Positions 41,676 to 50,602 of a DNA stretch of 64,000 bases are shown here, in pieces (position 1 is the stretch's first letter; every line of letters begins with the position of its first letter). A model generated the notes under the pieces. It was not told the origin of the DNA. It made no database searches and worked only from the letters and a program-made list of their open reading frames with translations. Origin of the DNA: an uncultured Bacteroidia bacterium (lineage in GTDB: Bacteria; Bacteroidota; Bacteroidia; Bacteroidales; ML635J-15); the NCBI GenBank assembly GCA_902776565.1, contig CACYQN010000005.1:1-64000 (forward strand), written 5' to 3'. The translations under genes and the position numbers were made by a program.

Positions 41676-42419
41676 TTATATCTTTTTAAACAACAACTTA
41701 AAATAAAAATAACCATTACGGCTAGTCTTTAAGATTTTCCCTTCATATTCAAAACTATACTCGTTATAATTGGCAATCCTGTCCTTCATGTTCTGTATGC
41801 CAAGTCCCGACAGTTTCCTATCTTTTGAAACATCCTCCGGCTTAATCTTATTCCTTACAACTATCTCAAAATTGCCATTTTCCTTCTCTGTTATGTCAAT
41901 TTTCATAAAGTCGGGTGCAGATGTATCACCATGCTTGAACGCATTCTCTATCATCGAAACTGTAATCCTATCGGGCAACTCAAAATCGTAATTTTCAATG
42001 TTTTCATTTATTGTAACATTACTGGCATCTCCTCCACATGATGTCTGTATGTACTTTTTCATCATTTCTATCTCATCCGATATTGGTGTAAAAGTTCGTT
42101 CTTCCGAATTGCTTTTGCTATAAGCCTCATCACCAAGGAAATCAGACACACTATTAATCTCCTCGTACAAAGCATCGGTCTGCTTTTTCAAATGTTTGGT
42201 TTCTATACGGAACTTTTCAATCTTGTTCCTGATAGTATGCGGAAATATCTGGTTCTTCAACGATTCATCATTTTTTGCATACTTTAAATCGTCACACCTT
42301 ATATGCAGGACAATGCATCGCCAAATCAACAAAACCACAACTGCCCCTATAATCCAGTTCCACATTACAGGACTTGAAAAAAAATCACACAACCAGTTCC
42401 ATATACCTGATAAATCCAT
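41676..42419 (-). CDS. LytS/HisKA-like sensor histidine kinase 2
   Basis: A 247-residue paralogue of the downstream kinase, starting at 42419 (MDLSGIWNWLCDFF); an upstream in-frame ATG overlaps the promoter. It has one transmembrane helix (about 20-40), 'NQIFPHTIRNKIEKFRIETK' with the phospho-acceptor His, 'VSMIENAFKHGDTSAPD' and 'LSGLGIQNMKDRI'. The N terminus and the loop before the N box differ from kinase 1, so the two may respond to different cues while sharing one regulator. A TATTTTTG -7 element lies just upstream. Confidence 0.87.
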   Translation of the reverse strand: MDLSGIWNWLCDFFSSPVMWNWIIGAVVVLLIWRCIVLHIRCDDLKYAKNDESLKNQIFPHTIRNKIEKFRIETKHLKKQTDALYEEINSVSDFLGDEAYSKSNSEERTFTPISDEIEMMKKYIQTSCGGDASNVTINENIENYDFELPDRITVSMIENAFKHGDTSAPDFMKIDITEKENGNFEIVVRNKIKPEDVSKDRKLSGLGIQNMKDRIANYNEYSFEYEGKILKTSRNGYFYFKLLFKKI

Positions 42420-42435
42420 ATTACATTTTTGTTTG

Positions 42436-42443
42436 CAAAAATA
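42436..42443 (-). promoter_or_regulatory. Probable promoter of the kinase/LytTR operon
   Basis: TATTTTTG (leftward) matches TAnnTTTG and lies 17 bp upstream of the kinase 2 start. The divergent FKBP gene has TTACTTTG at 42478-42485 on the plus strand as its likely -7 element, so this gap is a divergent promoter. Confidence 0.5.
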
Positions 42444-42506
42444 ATACATTTTTCATCCCCATCTCAAACTTTTTCCCTTACTTTGCACTCTTTAAATTTG
42501 TAAACT

Positions 42507-43193
42507 ATGCGTAAATTATCATTATTATTAACTGTGGCATTCGCTTTATTAATAGCATTGCCAGCCAAATCTCAAAAAAACGTGAACAAAGTAGAACTTA
42601 AGACATTGGAAGATTCCGCAGCTTACGCAATCGGAATGCAGTTCGGTCAGGCTATCGCACAGAACGGCCTTGCAAACCTAAACATCGAACTTATAAAAAA
42701 AGGGCTCGAAGATGAAGTAAACGGCAAGTCGGCACTCGACCACAACCAGTACGAGACAGCCCTCGAGGCATTCTTCACTCAGAAGCAGAGAGAAGAAAAC
42801 AAGGAAAAGATTGAAGAGGGCGAAAAGTTCCTCGAAAAGAACGCCAAGCGCAAGGAAGTAAAGACAACAGCCAGCGGTTTGCAGTATGAAGTCATCACCG
42901 AAGGTACTGGCGACAAGCCTGCTGCAACAAACACTGTTAAGGTTCACTACAAAGGTACAACCATCGCAGGTAAGGTTTTCGACAGCTCTTACGACCGTGG
43001 CACACCAGCCGAATTCCCGCTTAACCGCGTAATTGCAGGTTGGACTGAAGGCTTGCAGCTTATGAGCGTAGGTTCGAAGTACAAATTCTATATCCCTTAC
43101 AACCTCGCTTACGGCGAACGTGGTGCTGGTCAAGACATTAAGCCTTTCGAAACACTTATTTTCGAAGTCGAACTTTTGGAAATCAAGAAATAA
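42507..43193 (+). CDS. FKBP-type peptidyl-prolyl isomerase 1 (Mip/FklB type)
   Basis: A 228-residue exported isomerase. Residues 1-22 are a signal peptide (LPAKSQ). The helical dimerisation domain spans about 28-110 ('[19 protein letters not shown]', '[19 protein letters not shown]'), and the FKBP domain 115-228 has '[20 protein letters not shown]', '[20 protein letters not shown]' and '[13 protein letters not shown]'. It catalyses prolyl cis-trans isomerisation in envelope protein folding. A lipoprotein paralogue follows 16 bp later. Confidence 0.95.
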   Translation: MRKLSLLLTVAFALLIALPAKSQKNVNKVELKTLEDSAAYAIGMQFGQAIAQNGLANLNIELIKKGLEDEVNGKSALDHNQYETALEAFFTQKQREENKEKIEEGEKFLEKNAKRKEVKTTASGLQYEVITEGTGDKPAATNTVKVHYKGTTIAGKVFDSSYDRGTPAEFPLNRVIAGWTEGLQLMSVGSKYKFYIPYNLAYGERGAGQDIKPFETLIFEVELLEIKK

Positions 43194-43209
43194 TATAATA
43201 GGTATAAAC

Positions 43210-43917
43210 ATGAAAAGGATAAGCATAATATTGGTTGCAGTCATCGCTTCGCTGGCAATGGTTTCGTGCAACAACAAGGATAATGCAAAGGTAGAACTCA
43301 AGAATTTCGACGACTCGCTTAGCTATGCCATCGGAATGCGCCTGTACGACATGTATGAAGGCGACAACCTCAACAACGAAACCGACTCGGCAATAGTTCT
43401 CAAGGCTTTCACCGACAAGATGAACAAAAAAGAAGTCTTGACTGCCGAAGAAGAAGAAGCTACAATAATGGCATTCTTCACAAAGAAGCAGGAAGAACAG
43501 CAGAGAGAACAAGCTAAGCAATACGAAAGCATAAAGGCTGAAGGCGAAACCTTCCTTGCAGAAAACGCAAAACGTCCCGAAGTAAAGACAACCGAAAGCG
43601 GTCTGCAGTACGAAGTCATCACCGAAGGCAAAGGACAGAAGCCAACAGAAACCGACGTTGTCAAGGTTCACTACAAAGGCACTCTTATCGACGGTACAGT
43701 TTTCGACAGCTCGTACGACCGTGGCGAACCAGCCGAATTTCCACTCAACGGTGTTATCAGAGGCTGGACTGAAGGCTTGCAGCTTATGAGCGTTGGTTCC
43801 AAGTACAAACTTTACATCCCCTATCAACTTGGTTACGGCGAACGCGGTGCTGGTGGAACAATAAAGCCATACTCGGCACTCATATTCGACGTGGAACTTT
43901 TGGAAATCAAGAAATAA
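43210..43917 (+). CDS. FKBP-type peptidyl-prolyl isomerase 2 (lipoprotein)
   Basis: A 235-residue paralogue of the preceding isomerase. The start at 43210 gives the lipobox '[11 protein letters not shown]', so it is lipid-anchored, unlike isomerase 1. The dimerisation helices are longer and Glu-rich ('[20 protein letters not shown]'). The FKBP domain has '[20 protein letters not shown]', '[20 protein letters not shown]' and '[14 protein letters not shown]'. The DNA of the two FKBP domains is highly similar, indicating tandem duplication. A strong terminator follows. Confidence 0.95.
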   Translation: MKRISIILVAVIASLAMVSCNNKDNAKVELKNFDDSLSYAIGMRLYDMYEGDNLNNETDSAIVLKAFTDKMNKKEVLTAEEEEATIMAFFTKKQEEQQREQAKQYESIKAEGETFLAENAKRPEVKTTESGLQYEVITEGKGQKPTETDVVKVHYKGTLIDGTVFDSSYDRGEPAEFPLNGVIRGWTEGLQLMSVGSKYKLYIPYQLGYGERGAGGTIKPYSALIFDVELLEIKK

Positions 43918-43920
43918 CAT

Positions 43921-43946
43921 AAAAAGCCGATGCATTCGGCTTTTTT
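43921..43946 (+). terminator. Intrinsic terminator after the FKBP pair
   Basis: AAAAAGCCGA-TGCAT-TCGGCTTTTTT: a 10-bp stem with T-tract, starting 3 bp past the FKBP stop codon. Confidence 0.9.
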
Positions 43947-43967
43947 ATTAAACGTAAAAATATCAAT

Positions 43968-44612
43968 ATGAAAAAAATAGCAGTTATACTATCAGGATGC
44001 GGAAGCCGTGACGGCAGCGAGATTCACGAAGCAACATTGTCATTGTTGGCAATCGACATGAACGGCCTTAAATACCAGTGCTTTGCTCCAAACAAAAACC
44101 AGACAGAAGTAGTAAACCATTTCACACAGGCACAAGAACAAGAAAACAGGAATATGCTTGTAGAAGGTGCCCGCATAGCACGTGGCAACATAAAGCCCAT
44201 TGACGAAATCAACGCATCCGACTTCGATGCGCTTTGGATTCCTGGCGGTCTTGGTGCTGCAAAGAATTTGTGCTCATACTTCTACGACGGTGCAAATATG
44301 AAGGTTCTTCCCGAAGTCGAAACAGCAATAAAATCATTTCACAAGGCTGGCAAACCAGTAGTTGCATTGTGCATCGCCCCTGTAATTGTTGCAAAAGTAC
44401 TCGGTGCCAACGTAACATCTGGCAAAGACGCAGGTACAGCCTTTAAAATTGAAGCTATGGGCGGAAAAAACACAGTCTGCAACTACGACGAAATAGCCTA
44501 CGATGCAGAAAAACGAGTAATTTCTGCTCCTTGCTATATGCTTGATGCTTCTATTTCACAGGTTTGGCTCGGAATAAAGAAGGCTGCCGACAAACTAAAG
44601 GAAATCCTATAA
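43968..44612 (+). CDS. elbB: ElbB-like glyoxalase (DJ-1/PfpI family)
   Basis: A 214-residue cytosolic protein of the DJ-1/PfpI superfamily. The N terminus 'KKIAVILSGCGSRDGSEIHE', 'DFDALWIPGGLGAAKNLCSY' and the nucleophile elbow 'VVALCIAPVIVA' (Cys in ALCIAP) match ElbB, which has glyoxalase activity and has been linked to isoprenoid metabolism. Length is normal. It is followed 18 bp later by a MATE exporter in the same direction. Confidence 0.93.
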   Translation: MKKIAVILSGCGSRDGSEIHEATLSLLAIDMNGLKYQCFAPNKNQTEVVNHFTQAQEQENRNMLVEGARIARGNIKPIDEINASDFDALWIPGGLGAAKNLCSYFYDGANMKVLPEVETAIKSFHKAGKPVVALCIAPVIVAKVLGANVTSGKDAGTAFKIEAMGGKNTVCNYDEIAYDAEKRVISAPCYMLDASISQVWLGIKKAADKLKEIL

Positions 44613-44629
44613 GTTCCGGCAAATCCTGA

Positions 44630-45937
44630 ATGAACAAGGAAATTCTCAGGCTAGCACTGCCAAATATAATCACCAACATCACCGTTCCGCTTCTCGGAAT
44701 GGTTGATTTGGCGATTGTGGGACATATCGGCGACGAAACCTACATCGGAGCCATTGCCCTTGGTACGGCATTGTTCAACCTCATATACTGGAATTTCGGA
44801 TTCCTGCGTATGGGCACAAGCGGTCTTGCCGCACAAGCATACGGCGCCGGCGACAAGGCCGAAGCAATGAGAATCCTTGTCCGCGGACTTACTATCGCGT
44901 TATGCGCCGCCGCAGTCCTAATCGCACTCCAATACCCGATTGCAAAACTGTCGGGACTCATACTCAATTGTAGCGACGAAACTCTAAATCTCACATTGTC
45001 ATATTTTTATGTGCGGATTTGGGCTGCTCCGGCAACTTTGGGACTTTATGCAATAAAAGGCTGGTTCATCGGAATGCAGAACTCAAAATCACCAATGACA
45101 GTTGCCATAACGCTCAACATCGTGAACATCGTCGCGAGCCTTGCCTTTGTCATCTGGCTGAAAATGGACATCGTCGGTGTCGCCCTCGGAACAGTAATAG
45201 CCCAATACTCTGGACTTGCGCTTGCTATAATCCTATGGTTCAAGCACTACGGCAACATGCGACACCTCATAGACATTCGCGGAAGCCTACACAAGGCAGA
45301 AATGAAACGCTTTTTCAAACTCAATGGGGACATTTTCCTGCGGACACTTTGCCTTTGCGCTGTTTTCACATTCATTCCAGCAATATCCGCCAATATGGGC
45401 GACAGCATTCTCGCGGCCAACACACTGATAATGCAACTCTTTACCCTATTTTCCTACATCCTCGACGGCTTTGCATACGCCGGAGAATCGCTAGTTGGAA
45501 AATACATCGGCGCACGCAACCGCGAATCACTTTCAAAGTCAATACGTTATCTAGTATATTGGGGACTGATATTCACGGCATTGTTCTCAATAATATATTT
45601 CTTCTGGAGCGAAAACATCTACCGCATACTTACCAGCGACGGCAACGTAATCGCCGAGGCAATGAGATTCAACCGCTGGACACTGCTGATTCCTCTCTGC
45701 GGATTTGCCGCTTTCCTGTTCGATGGCATCTACATCGGTGCAACGGCAGCAAAATCGATGCGCAACATAATGTTTGTGGCTACTGCCGTCTTTTTCACAG
45801 GCTACTTTGTCCTGCAACCAATTCTCGGCAACGACGGTCTATGGATTGCATTCCTGCTTTTCCTAATTTTCCGTGGCGGACTTATGTGGCTGAGATACAA
45901 GAAAAATGTTGTCGGAAGGATTAACGAAACAAATTGA
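44630..45937 (+). CDS. MATE family efflux transporter
   Basis: A 435-residue inner-membrane protein with 12 predicted helices in two six-helix halves, of the DinF-like MATE class. The N terminus 'EILRLALPNIITNITVPLLG' and 'MVDLAIVGHIGDETYIGAIA' are typical, as is 'IGMQNSKSPMTVAITLNIVN'. MATE proteins export cationic compounds or drugs by Na+ or H+ antiport. Substrate cannot be inferred. It is likely cotranscribed with elbB. It converges on tex with only 7 bp between stop codons, and no terminator is visible there. Confidence 0.93.
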   Translation: MNKEILRLALPNIITNITVPLLGMVDLAIVGHIGDETYIGAIALGTALFNLIYWNFGFLRMGTSGLAAQAYGAGDKAEAMRILVRGLTIALCAAAVLIALQYPIAKLSGLILNCSDETLNLTLSYFYVRIWAAPATLGLYAIKGWFIGMQNSKSPMTVAITLNIVNIVASLAFVIWLKMDIVGVALGTVIAQYSGLALAIILWFKHYGNMRHLIDIRGSLHKAEMKRFFKLNGDIFLRTLCLCAVFTFIPAISANMGDSILAANTLIMQLFTLFSYILDGFAYAGESLVGKYIGARNRESLSKSIRYLVYWGLIFTALFSIIYFFWSENIYRILTSDGNVIAEAMRFNRWTLLIPLCGFAAFLFDGIYIGATAAKSMRNIMFVATAVFFTGYFVLQPILGNDGLWIAFLLFLIFRGGLMWLRYKKNVVGRINETN

Positions 45938-45944
45938 CAATTCG

Positions 45945-48080
45945 TCATACATTCTGCTCCACGCCCTTCATTGTCAACTGAATACGCTTGCGTTCCTTGT
46001 CAACCGAAACGACCTTGACCATCACATACTGATGCAGTTTAAGCACATCTGTCGGCGACTCAATACGTTTCTCTGAAATCTGCGAAACGTGGACAAGACC
46101 GTTCTCCTTGATTCCGAAATCGACAAAAGCGCCGAAATTGGTAATATTGGTGACAATTCCCGGCAAAATCATTCCTTCCTCAAGGTCGTCGATACGATGA
46201 ATGTTCTTGTCAAATTCCAGAACCTTTATCTGTCCGCGCGGATTGCGGCCTTTTTTCTTCAGTTCGGCGACAATATCAAGCAAACTCGGCATACCAATCT
46301 GCTCGGTAACATACTTTGACAAGTCAACACCATCCAAAATTTCGGGTTTTTCCGCAAGTTCGGCAACAGTAAGTTTGCAATCCTTTGCAATCTTTGCAAC
46401 TACGGGATACGATTCGGGATGAACTGCGGTATTATCGAGCGGATTGTCGCCATCGGGAATGCGAAGGAAACCGGCACATTGCTCAAACGCTTTGGCTCCC
46501 AGACGAGTAACGTCCATCAACTGCTTACGATTGGTAAACGCACCATGCTCCTTGCGGTAATCGACAATATTCTGCGCAAGCACCGGACCTAAGCCCGAAA
46601 CATAATTCAGCAGGTGCTTGGTCGCGGTATTCAGGTTTACGCCGACATTGTTCACAACGCTTACAACCACATGGTCAAGGCTGTCCTTCAGCAACTTCTG
46701 GTCAACATCGTGCTGATACTGCCCCACTCCTATCGACTTAGGCTCAATCTTAACAAGTTCGGCAAGCGGGTCCATCAGACGACGGGCAATCGAAACCGCA
46801 CCACGCACCGTTACGTCGTACTGCGGAAATTCTTCCCTCGCCACCGACGAAGCCGAATAAACAGAAGCACCGTCCTCGCTGACAACAAACACCTGCACCG
46901 GACGGTCGAAATGTATGCGCTTGACAAAATATTCGGTCTCGCGACTTGCCGTGCCATTGCCGATTGCAATAGCGTCAATCTTGTACGCCGACACCATCGA
47001 CGAAAGTTTTTTCATTGCCAAGGCCGTCTGTTCCTGAGGCTTATGCGGATAAATATTGTCGTTGTGCAAAAGATTTCCTTCGGTGTCGATGCAAACCAAC
47101 TTGCAACCGGTACGATAACCCGGGTCTATTCCGAGAATACGCTTCTTGCCAAGTGGCGGAGTCATAAGCAACTGACGCAGGTTTGCAGCAAAGACTTCAA
47201 TAGCGGTAATGTCGGCTTTCTCCTTGCTCGACGAAGCAAATTCGGTCTCTATCGAGGGTTTTATCAGTCGCGAATATGCATCGGAAATAGTTTCGGAAAG
47301 CAAGTCGGAACATTGTCCCTTGCCGTGTATGAACAAATACTTCAACTGCTTGAGCGAATGTTCCTCGACAGGTGAAATATCCACGCGCAGAAAACCTTCG
47401 CTTTCGCCACGGCGCATTGCCAAAATCCTGTGCGACGGACAAGTTGACAGCCGTTGCGAGAAATCAAAGTAGTCACGATATTTTTCAGCTTCTTCCATCT
47501 TAGTTTTTACGACCTTAGACGAAATTACAGCCTCCTGCTCGAACATTTTGCGGACACGCTCGCGTGCCGACTTGTCCTCGCTGATAAGTTCGGCATTTAT
47601 GTCGCTTGCTCCAGCAATGGCATCTTCTACAGTCTTAACATCGTCATTCAGGTATTTCTTTGCCTCGGCATAGACATCAACCGATTTCTGGGCAAAAATC
47701 AACTTTGCCAAAGGCTCAAGACCTTTTTCGCGTGCAACAGCAGCTCGGGTTCTGCGCTTGGGTTTGTACGGTAAATACAAGTCCTCCAAGTCGTTGAGAT
47801 TCCACGTGTTCTTAATCTCCGATTCAAGTTCGGGAGTAAGTTTGCCTTGTTTTTCAATGGCTGCAAGTATTGTTGTCTTGCGTGCCTGCAATTCGTTGTA
47901 ATACTCGTTCTTCTTGAAAATCAGTTCAATCTGCGTCTCGTCAAGTCCACCAGTACGTTCCTTGCGGTAACGCGAAATGAAAGGAATAGTACAACCGTCG
48001 TCAAGCAACGCAACAGTATTAGCCACCTGACGTTCAGAAATGCCAGTCTCGGCCGAAATTATCGAAAAGATATTTTGCAT
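45945..48080 (-). CDS. tex: Tex family RNA-binding protein
   Basis: A 711-residue cytosolic protein. The Tex N-terminal domain ('TIPFISRYRKERTGGLDETQ') is followed by the YqgF-like domain 'GIDPGYRTGCKLVCIDTEG', a helix-hairpin-helix region 'LLNYVSGLGPVLAQNIVDYR', and a C-terminal S1 domain about 635-708 ('GMILPGIVTNITNFGAFVDF', 'GLVHVSQIS'). Tex binds nucleic acids and affects transcription and stress tolerance. Length is usual. It may form a unit with the GtrA gene, whose stop is 5 bp upstream. Confidence 0.96.
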   Translation of the reverse strand: MQNIFSIISAETGISERQVANTVALLDDGCTIPFISRYRKERTGGLDETQIELIFKKNEYYNELQARKTTILAAIEKQGKLTPELESEIKNTWNLNDLEDLYLPYKPKRRTRAAVAREKGLEPLAKLIFAQKSVDVYAEAKKYLNDDVKTVEDAIAGASDINAELISEDKSARERVRKMFEQEAVISSKVVKTKMEEAEKYRDYFDFSQRLSTCPSHRILAMRRGESEGFLRVDISPVEEHSLKQLKYLFIHGKGQCSDLLSETISDAYSRLIKPSIETEFASSSKEKADITAIEVFAANLRQLLMTPPLGKKRILGIDPGYRTGCKLVCIDTEGNLLHNDNIYPHKPQEQTALAMKKLSSMVSAYKIDAIAIGNGTASRETEYFVKRIHFDRPVQVFVVSEDGASVYSASSVAREEFPQYDVTVRGAVSIARRLMDPLAELVKIEPKSIGVGQYQHDVDQKLLKDSLDHVVVSVVNNVGVNLNTATKHLLNYVSGLGPVLAQNIVDYRKEHGAFTNRKQLMDVTRLGAKAFEQCAGFLRIPDGDNPLDNTAVHPESYPVVAKIAKDCKLTVAELAEKPEILDGVDLSKYVTEQIGMPSLLDIVAELKKKGRNPRGQIKVLEFDKNIHRIDDLEEGMILPGIVTNITNFGAFVDFGIKENGLVHVSQISEKRIESPTDVLKLHQYVMVKVVSVDKERKRIQLTMKGVEQNV

Positions 48081-48085
48081 TATGT

Positions 48086-48667
48086 TTATTCTTCTGTATT
48101 TTCTATTTTTTCAACTTCCTCCCTCTGCCTTTGCGAAAAGCTAAAATACATCTGCATAAAGTAACTATAGACAATAACGAGAGCAGTTGTAATTATCTTC
48201 GACAGCATAGCGGCAATCTCCTTGTTTGTCATTCCGAAGAACGAGCAATTCCAGAATCCGATGAAGTCAGCATCGACGAAGACAACCTCGTTGAACAACT
48301 TGAGCAACAGATAATTGAGCAATATAGAACCACAAACGGTAAGTCCGTAGCGAATCAATTGCCTGTAGCCCTGCAAGGTGGAAGCCGTGAATGTTATGTA
48401 TTTTGCAAGAAGGAAACCGATTGTGAAAGTTATCGGGAATTCGGTTATGAAAGCTGCGATATGCGGGGAAATCACAATGAGTCCCAAATCTACATTCGAT
48501 GCGCCAAATGCGTAATTATAAAGCATATAGTAAAGAATAATATCAAGAAGCGTATTCATTCCACCGGTAAAGCCGTACCTGAAAATGGTCTGCGGAATAA
48601 ACCTGCGGAAAGGCTTGTAGAACCAGTCCACCACCGCCAAAATAATATCCCGAATCTTTCTTAACAT
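48086..48667 (-). CDS. GtrA family membrane protein
   Basis: A 193-residue protein with four transmembrane helices of the GtrA type ('IFRYGFTGGMNTLLDIILYY', 'LAKYITFTAST', 'RQLIRYGLTVCGSILLNYLL'), thought to flip or pass lipid-linked sugars. The start is set at 48667; an ATG at 48679 adds four residues and cannot be excluded. The C-terminal tail is Gln/Glu-rich. It lies just upstream of tex on the same strand; no glycosyltransferase is adjacent. Confidence 0.9.
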   Translation of the reverse strand: MLRKIRDIILAVVDWFYKPFRRFIPQTIFRYGFTGGMNTLLDIILYYMLYNYAFGASNVDLGLIVISPHIAAFITEFPITFTIGFLLAKYITFTASTLQGYRQLIRYGLTVCGSILLNYLLLKLFNEVVFVDADFIGFWNCSFFGMTNKEIAAMLSKIITTALVIVYSYFMQMYFSFSQRQREEVEKIENTEE

Positions 48668-48679
48668 AAATACGCACAA

Positions 48680-49062
48680 AAATACAACTTTATTTTAGAT
48701 TGACGATTTACGATTTTAGAATTTGATGGCTGACGCCGTTTGAATGGGCTTCGCCCGTTTATGAGTTTCTCCGCCCCCTGAGCTTGTCGAAGGGTGGCTA
48801 CGTCGTTTCTAAGTTTCTAATTGTTTCTAAGTTTTGGTCACTGAGCTTGTCGAAGTGCTAATTGTTTAATGTTGTTTATGGTTGTTTGAAATCGTTTGAA
48901 GTTGTTTGAAGTTGTTTGAAGTTGTTTGAAGATTTGTGATTTTATTTGAAAAATTGGCTGTTAGACTGTTAGACTGCTGGACTGTTAGCCCGTTAGCCTG
49001 TTCGCCTCGTATTCACATTTTTTTAAGTTTTTTAAAATCTTTCTAAGATTGCGAACCAATAA
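48680..49062. repeat. Repeat-rich intergenic region (four short repeat types)
   Basis: In order: GGCTGACGCCGTT-type units (48725-48770), two inverted CTGAGCTTGTCGAAG cores (48775-48800 and 48840-48860), a tandem 10-bp run of GTTGTTTGAA (48868-48935), and a run of CTGTTAGAC-like units (48958-49007). No ORF is supported. The same last two types recur at 52003-52176, on the other side of the thioredoxin gene pair. Confidence 0.75.
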
Positions 49063-49068
49063 AAATAA

Positions 49069-49076
49069 TAATTTTG
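49069..49076 (+). promoter_or_regulatory. Probable promoter of the TlpA-like pair
   Basis: TAATTTTG matches TAnnTTTG, 20 bp upstream of the ATG of the first thioredoxin-like gene. Confidence 0.5.
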
Positions 49077-49096
49077 CATTTTGTAACTAAACATAA

Positions 49097-50602
49097 ATGG
49101 CGATGAAAAAGTTAGGCATTATAATCTTGGTTATGACAATATGCAGTTTCGCAACTTTTGCACAGAAGAAGGGCAAGACTGCAAAGGAAAACTACAAGTA
49201 TAACATCGAGTTTACGATTAAAGGCTTGAGCGATACAGTAATATATGTAGGTCATCACCTTGGAGAAAAGAAGTACGTTATAGACACTGTTGCCGTTGAT
49301 GCGAACGGACACGGTGTAATGCGTGGCAACAAGGACATCCACAAGGGAATATACCTAGTCGTGATGCCGTCGCGCAACATGAATTTCTTTGAATTCCTGA
49401 TGGGGCCCGAAGGTCAGCGCAACTTCTCCATCGAAACCGACACTGTCAACTTTGTGAAGAACATGAAAATAAAGGGCAGTCCCGAAAACGTTGCATTCAA
49501 CAACTACCAGCGCCACATGATGGATTTACAGGCAGAACGCTATGAAATAGAAAAGGCCATAAAGAATGCTGGCGACGACAAGGATGCCAAGGAAGCGGAA
49601 TATGCAAAGATGCGCAACCTCAACGAACGCCGTGTCGAATATATGACCAAGGTCGAGAACGAAAACAAGGGCACTCTGTTCGGCTCTATAATGCGCTCGA
49701 TGCACGAAGTTGAAATTCCCGACTTCCCACGCGACGAAAACGGCATTATCACCGACTCGACTTTCCAGTACAAGTATTACAAGAAACACTACTTCGATTA
49801 CATTGACTTTGAGGAAGAAGGTCTTGTCCGCACGCCTATATACGAACCTAAATTGAACTATTTCTTCGAAAAGATGGTAGTTCCGTCGCCGGATTCAATG
49901 ATTGTTGATGCGCACAGAGTTATCAAAATGACTTACGACGAAGGCATGATGAAGGGCGATACCTTAATATACCAATACACTCTTTCGCATCTGCTAAACT
50001 ACTTCGAGGAATCGAAAATTATGGGCTACGATGCTGTGTTTGTGGCAATCGCCGAGGATTGGTACTTGAGCGGAAAAGCACCTTGGGCAGATACCGCATT
50101 CATGTCGAAACTGAAGGAACGCGTAGAAAAAATCACCCCCACCCGACTTGGTAGCGTTGCCTACAACCTCACCAGAATGCAGTGCGTCGACGACCGCTAC
50201 TACAACTTGCACGACGTGAAGTCCGACTACACCGTGCTGATATTCTGGGAACCATCTTGCGGACACTGCAAGAAGGAAGTTCCGAAGCTGATAAAGGAAT
50301 ACCGCGACACACTCAAGGACTTGGGTGTAAAGGTTTTCGCAATATACACCCAGTACGACAAGGAGGAATGGGTTAAATTCATTGACGAAAAGGAAATTAA
50401 GGAAACCGGCTGGATTAACGTCTGGGACGGACCTTATCCGCACTCACGCTTCCGCGACTACTACGACATCTACAGCACACCTGTAATCTATGTCCTTGAC
50501 AAGAACAAGAAAATTGTCGGCAAACGTCTGAACGTTGAGAATATCAAGGACTTGATTATGTTTGAAAAACGTAAGGAGGAACATGAGAAGAACACTCATT
50601 AA
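49097..50602 (+). CDS. TlpA-like thioredoxin-fold protein 1
   Basis: A 501-residue exported protein with signal peptide ending CSFATFA/Q. The N-terminal beta domain (about 30-125, 'YNIEFTIKGLSDTVIYVGHH') resembles DUF4369. A helical middle (130-345) fits a DUF5106-like region. The C-terminal thioredoxin domain (about 350-490) has the CxxC 'FWEPSCGHCKKEVPKL' and 'YYDIYSTPVIYVLDKN' with the cis-Pro. It is probably a periplasmic disulphide reductase or isomerase. ATG at 49097 or 49103 are both possible. It overlaps the next, paralogous gene by 20 bp. Confidence 0.9.
   Translation: MAMKKLGIIILVMTICSFATFAQKKGKTAKENYKYNIEFTIKGLSDTVIYVGHHLGEKKYVIDTVAVDANGHGVMRGNKDIHKGIYLVVMPSRNMNFFEFLMGPEGQRNFSIETDTVNFVKNMKIKGSPENVAFNNYQRHMMDLQAERYEIEKAIKNAGDDKDAKEAEYAKMRNLNERRVEYMTKVENENKGTLFGSIMRSMHEVEIPDFPRDENGIITDSTFQYKYYKKHYFDYIDFEEEGLVRTPIYEPKLNYFFEKMVVPSPDSMIVDAHRVIKMTYDEGMMKGDTLIYQYTLSHLLNYFEESKIMGYDAVFVAIAEDWYLSGKAPWADTAFMSKLKERVEKITPTRLGSVAYNLTRMQCVDDRYYNLHDVKSDYTVLIFWEPSCGHCKKEVPKLIKEYRDTLKDLGVKVFAIYTQYDKEEWVKFIDEKEIKETGWINVWDGPYPHSRFRDYYDIYSTPVIYVLDKNKKIVGKRLNVENIKDLIMFEKRKEEHEKNTH

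Noticed and set aside
43120..43209. Upstream 30-codon extension of the second FKBP
   Set aside because: It lies inside the first FKBP gene in another frame; the start at 43210 gives a proper lipoprotein signal.
45019..45924. 301-codon open frame within the MATE gene (+ strand, other frame)
   Set aside because: The MATE frame shows clear family motifs and membrane periodicity; the alternative frame is Arg/His-rich shadow sequence.
46614..47375. 253-codon open frame opposite tex
   Set aside because: It is antisense to the conserved Tex core and has no start context or domain.
48868..48935. GTTGTTTGAA tandem units as a possible CRISPR array
   Set aside because: The 10-bp units are contiguous, with no unique spacers of 25-40 bp and no cas genes nearby.
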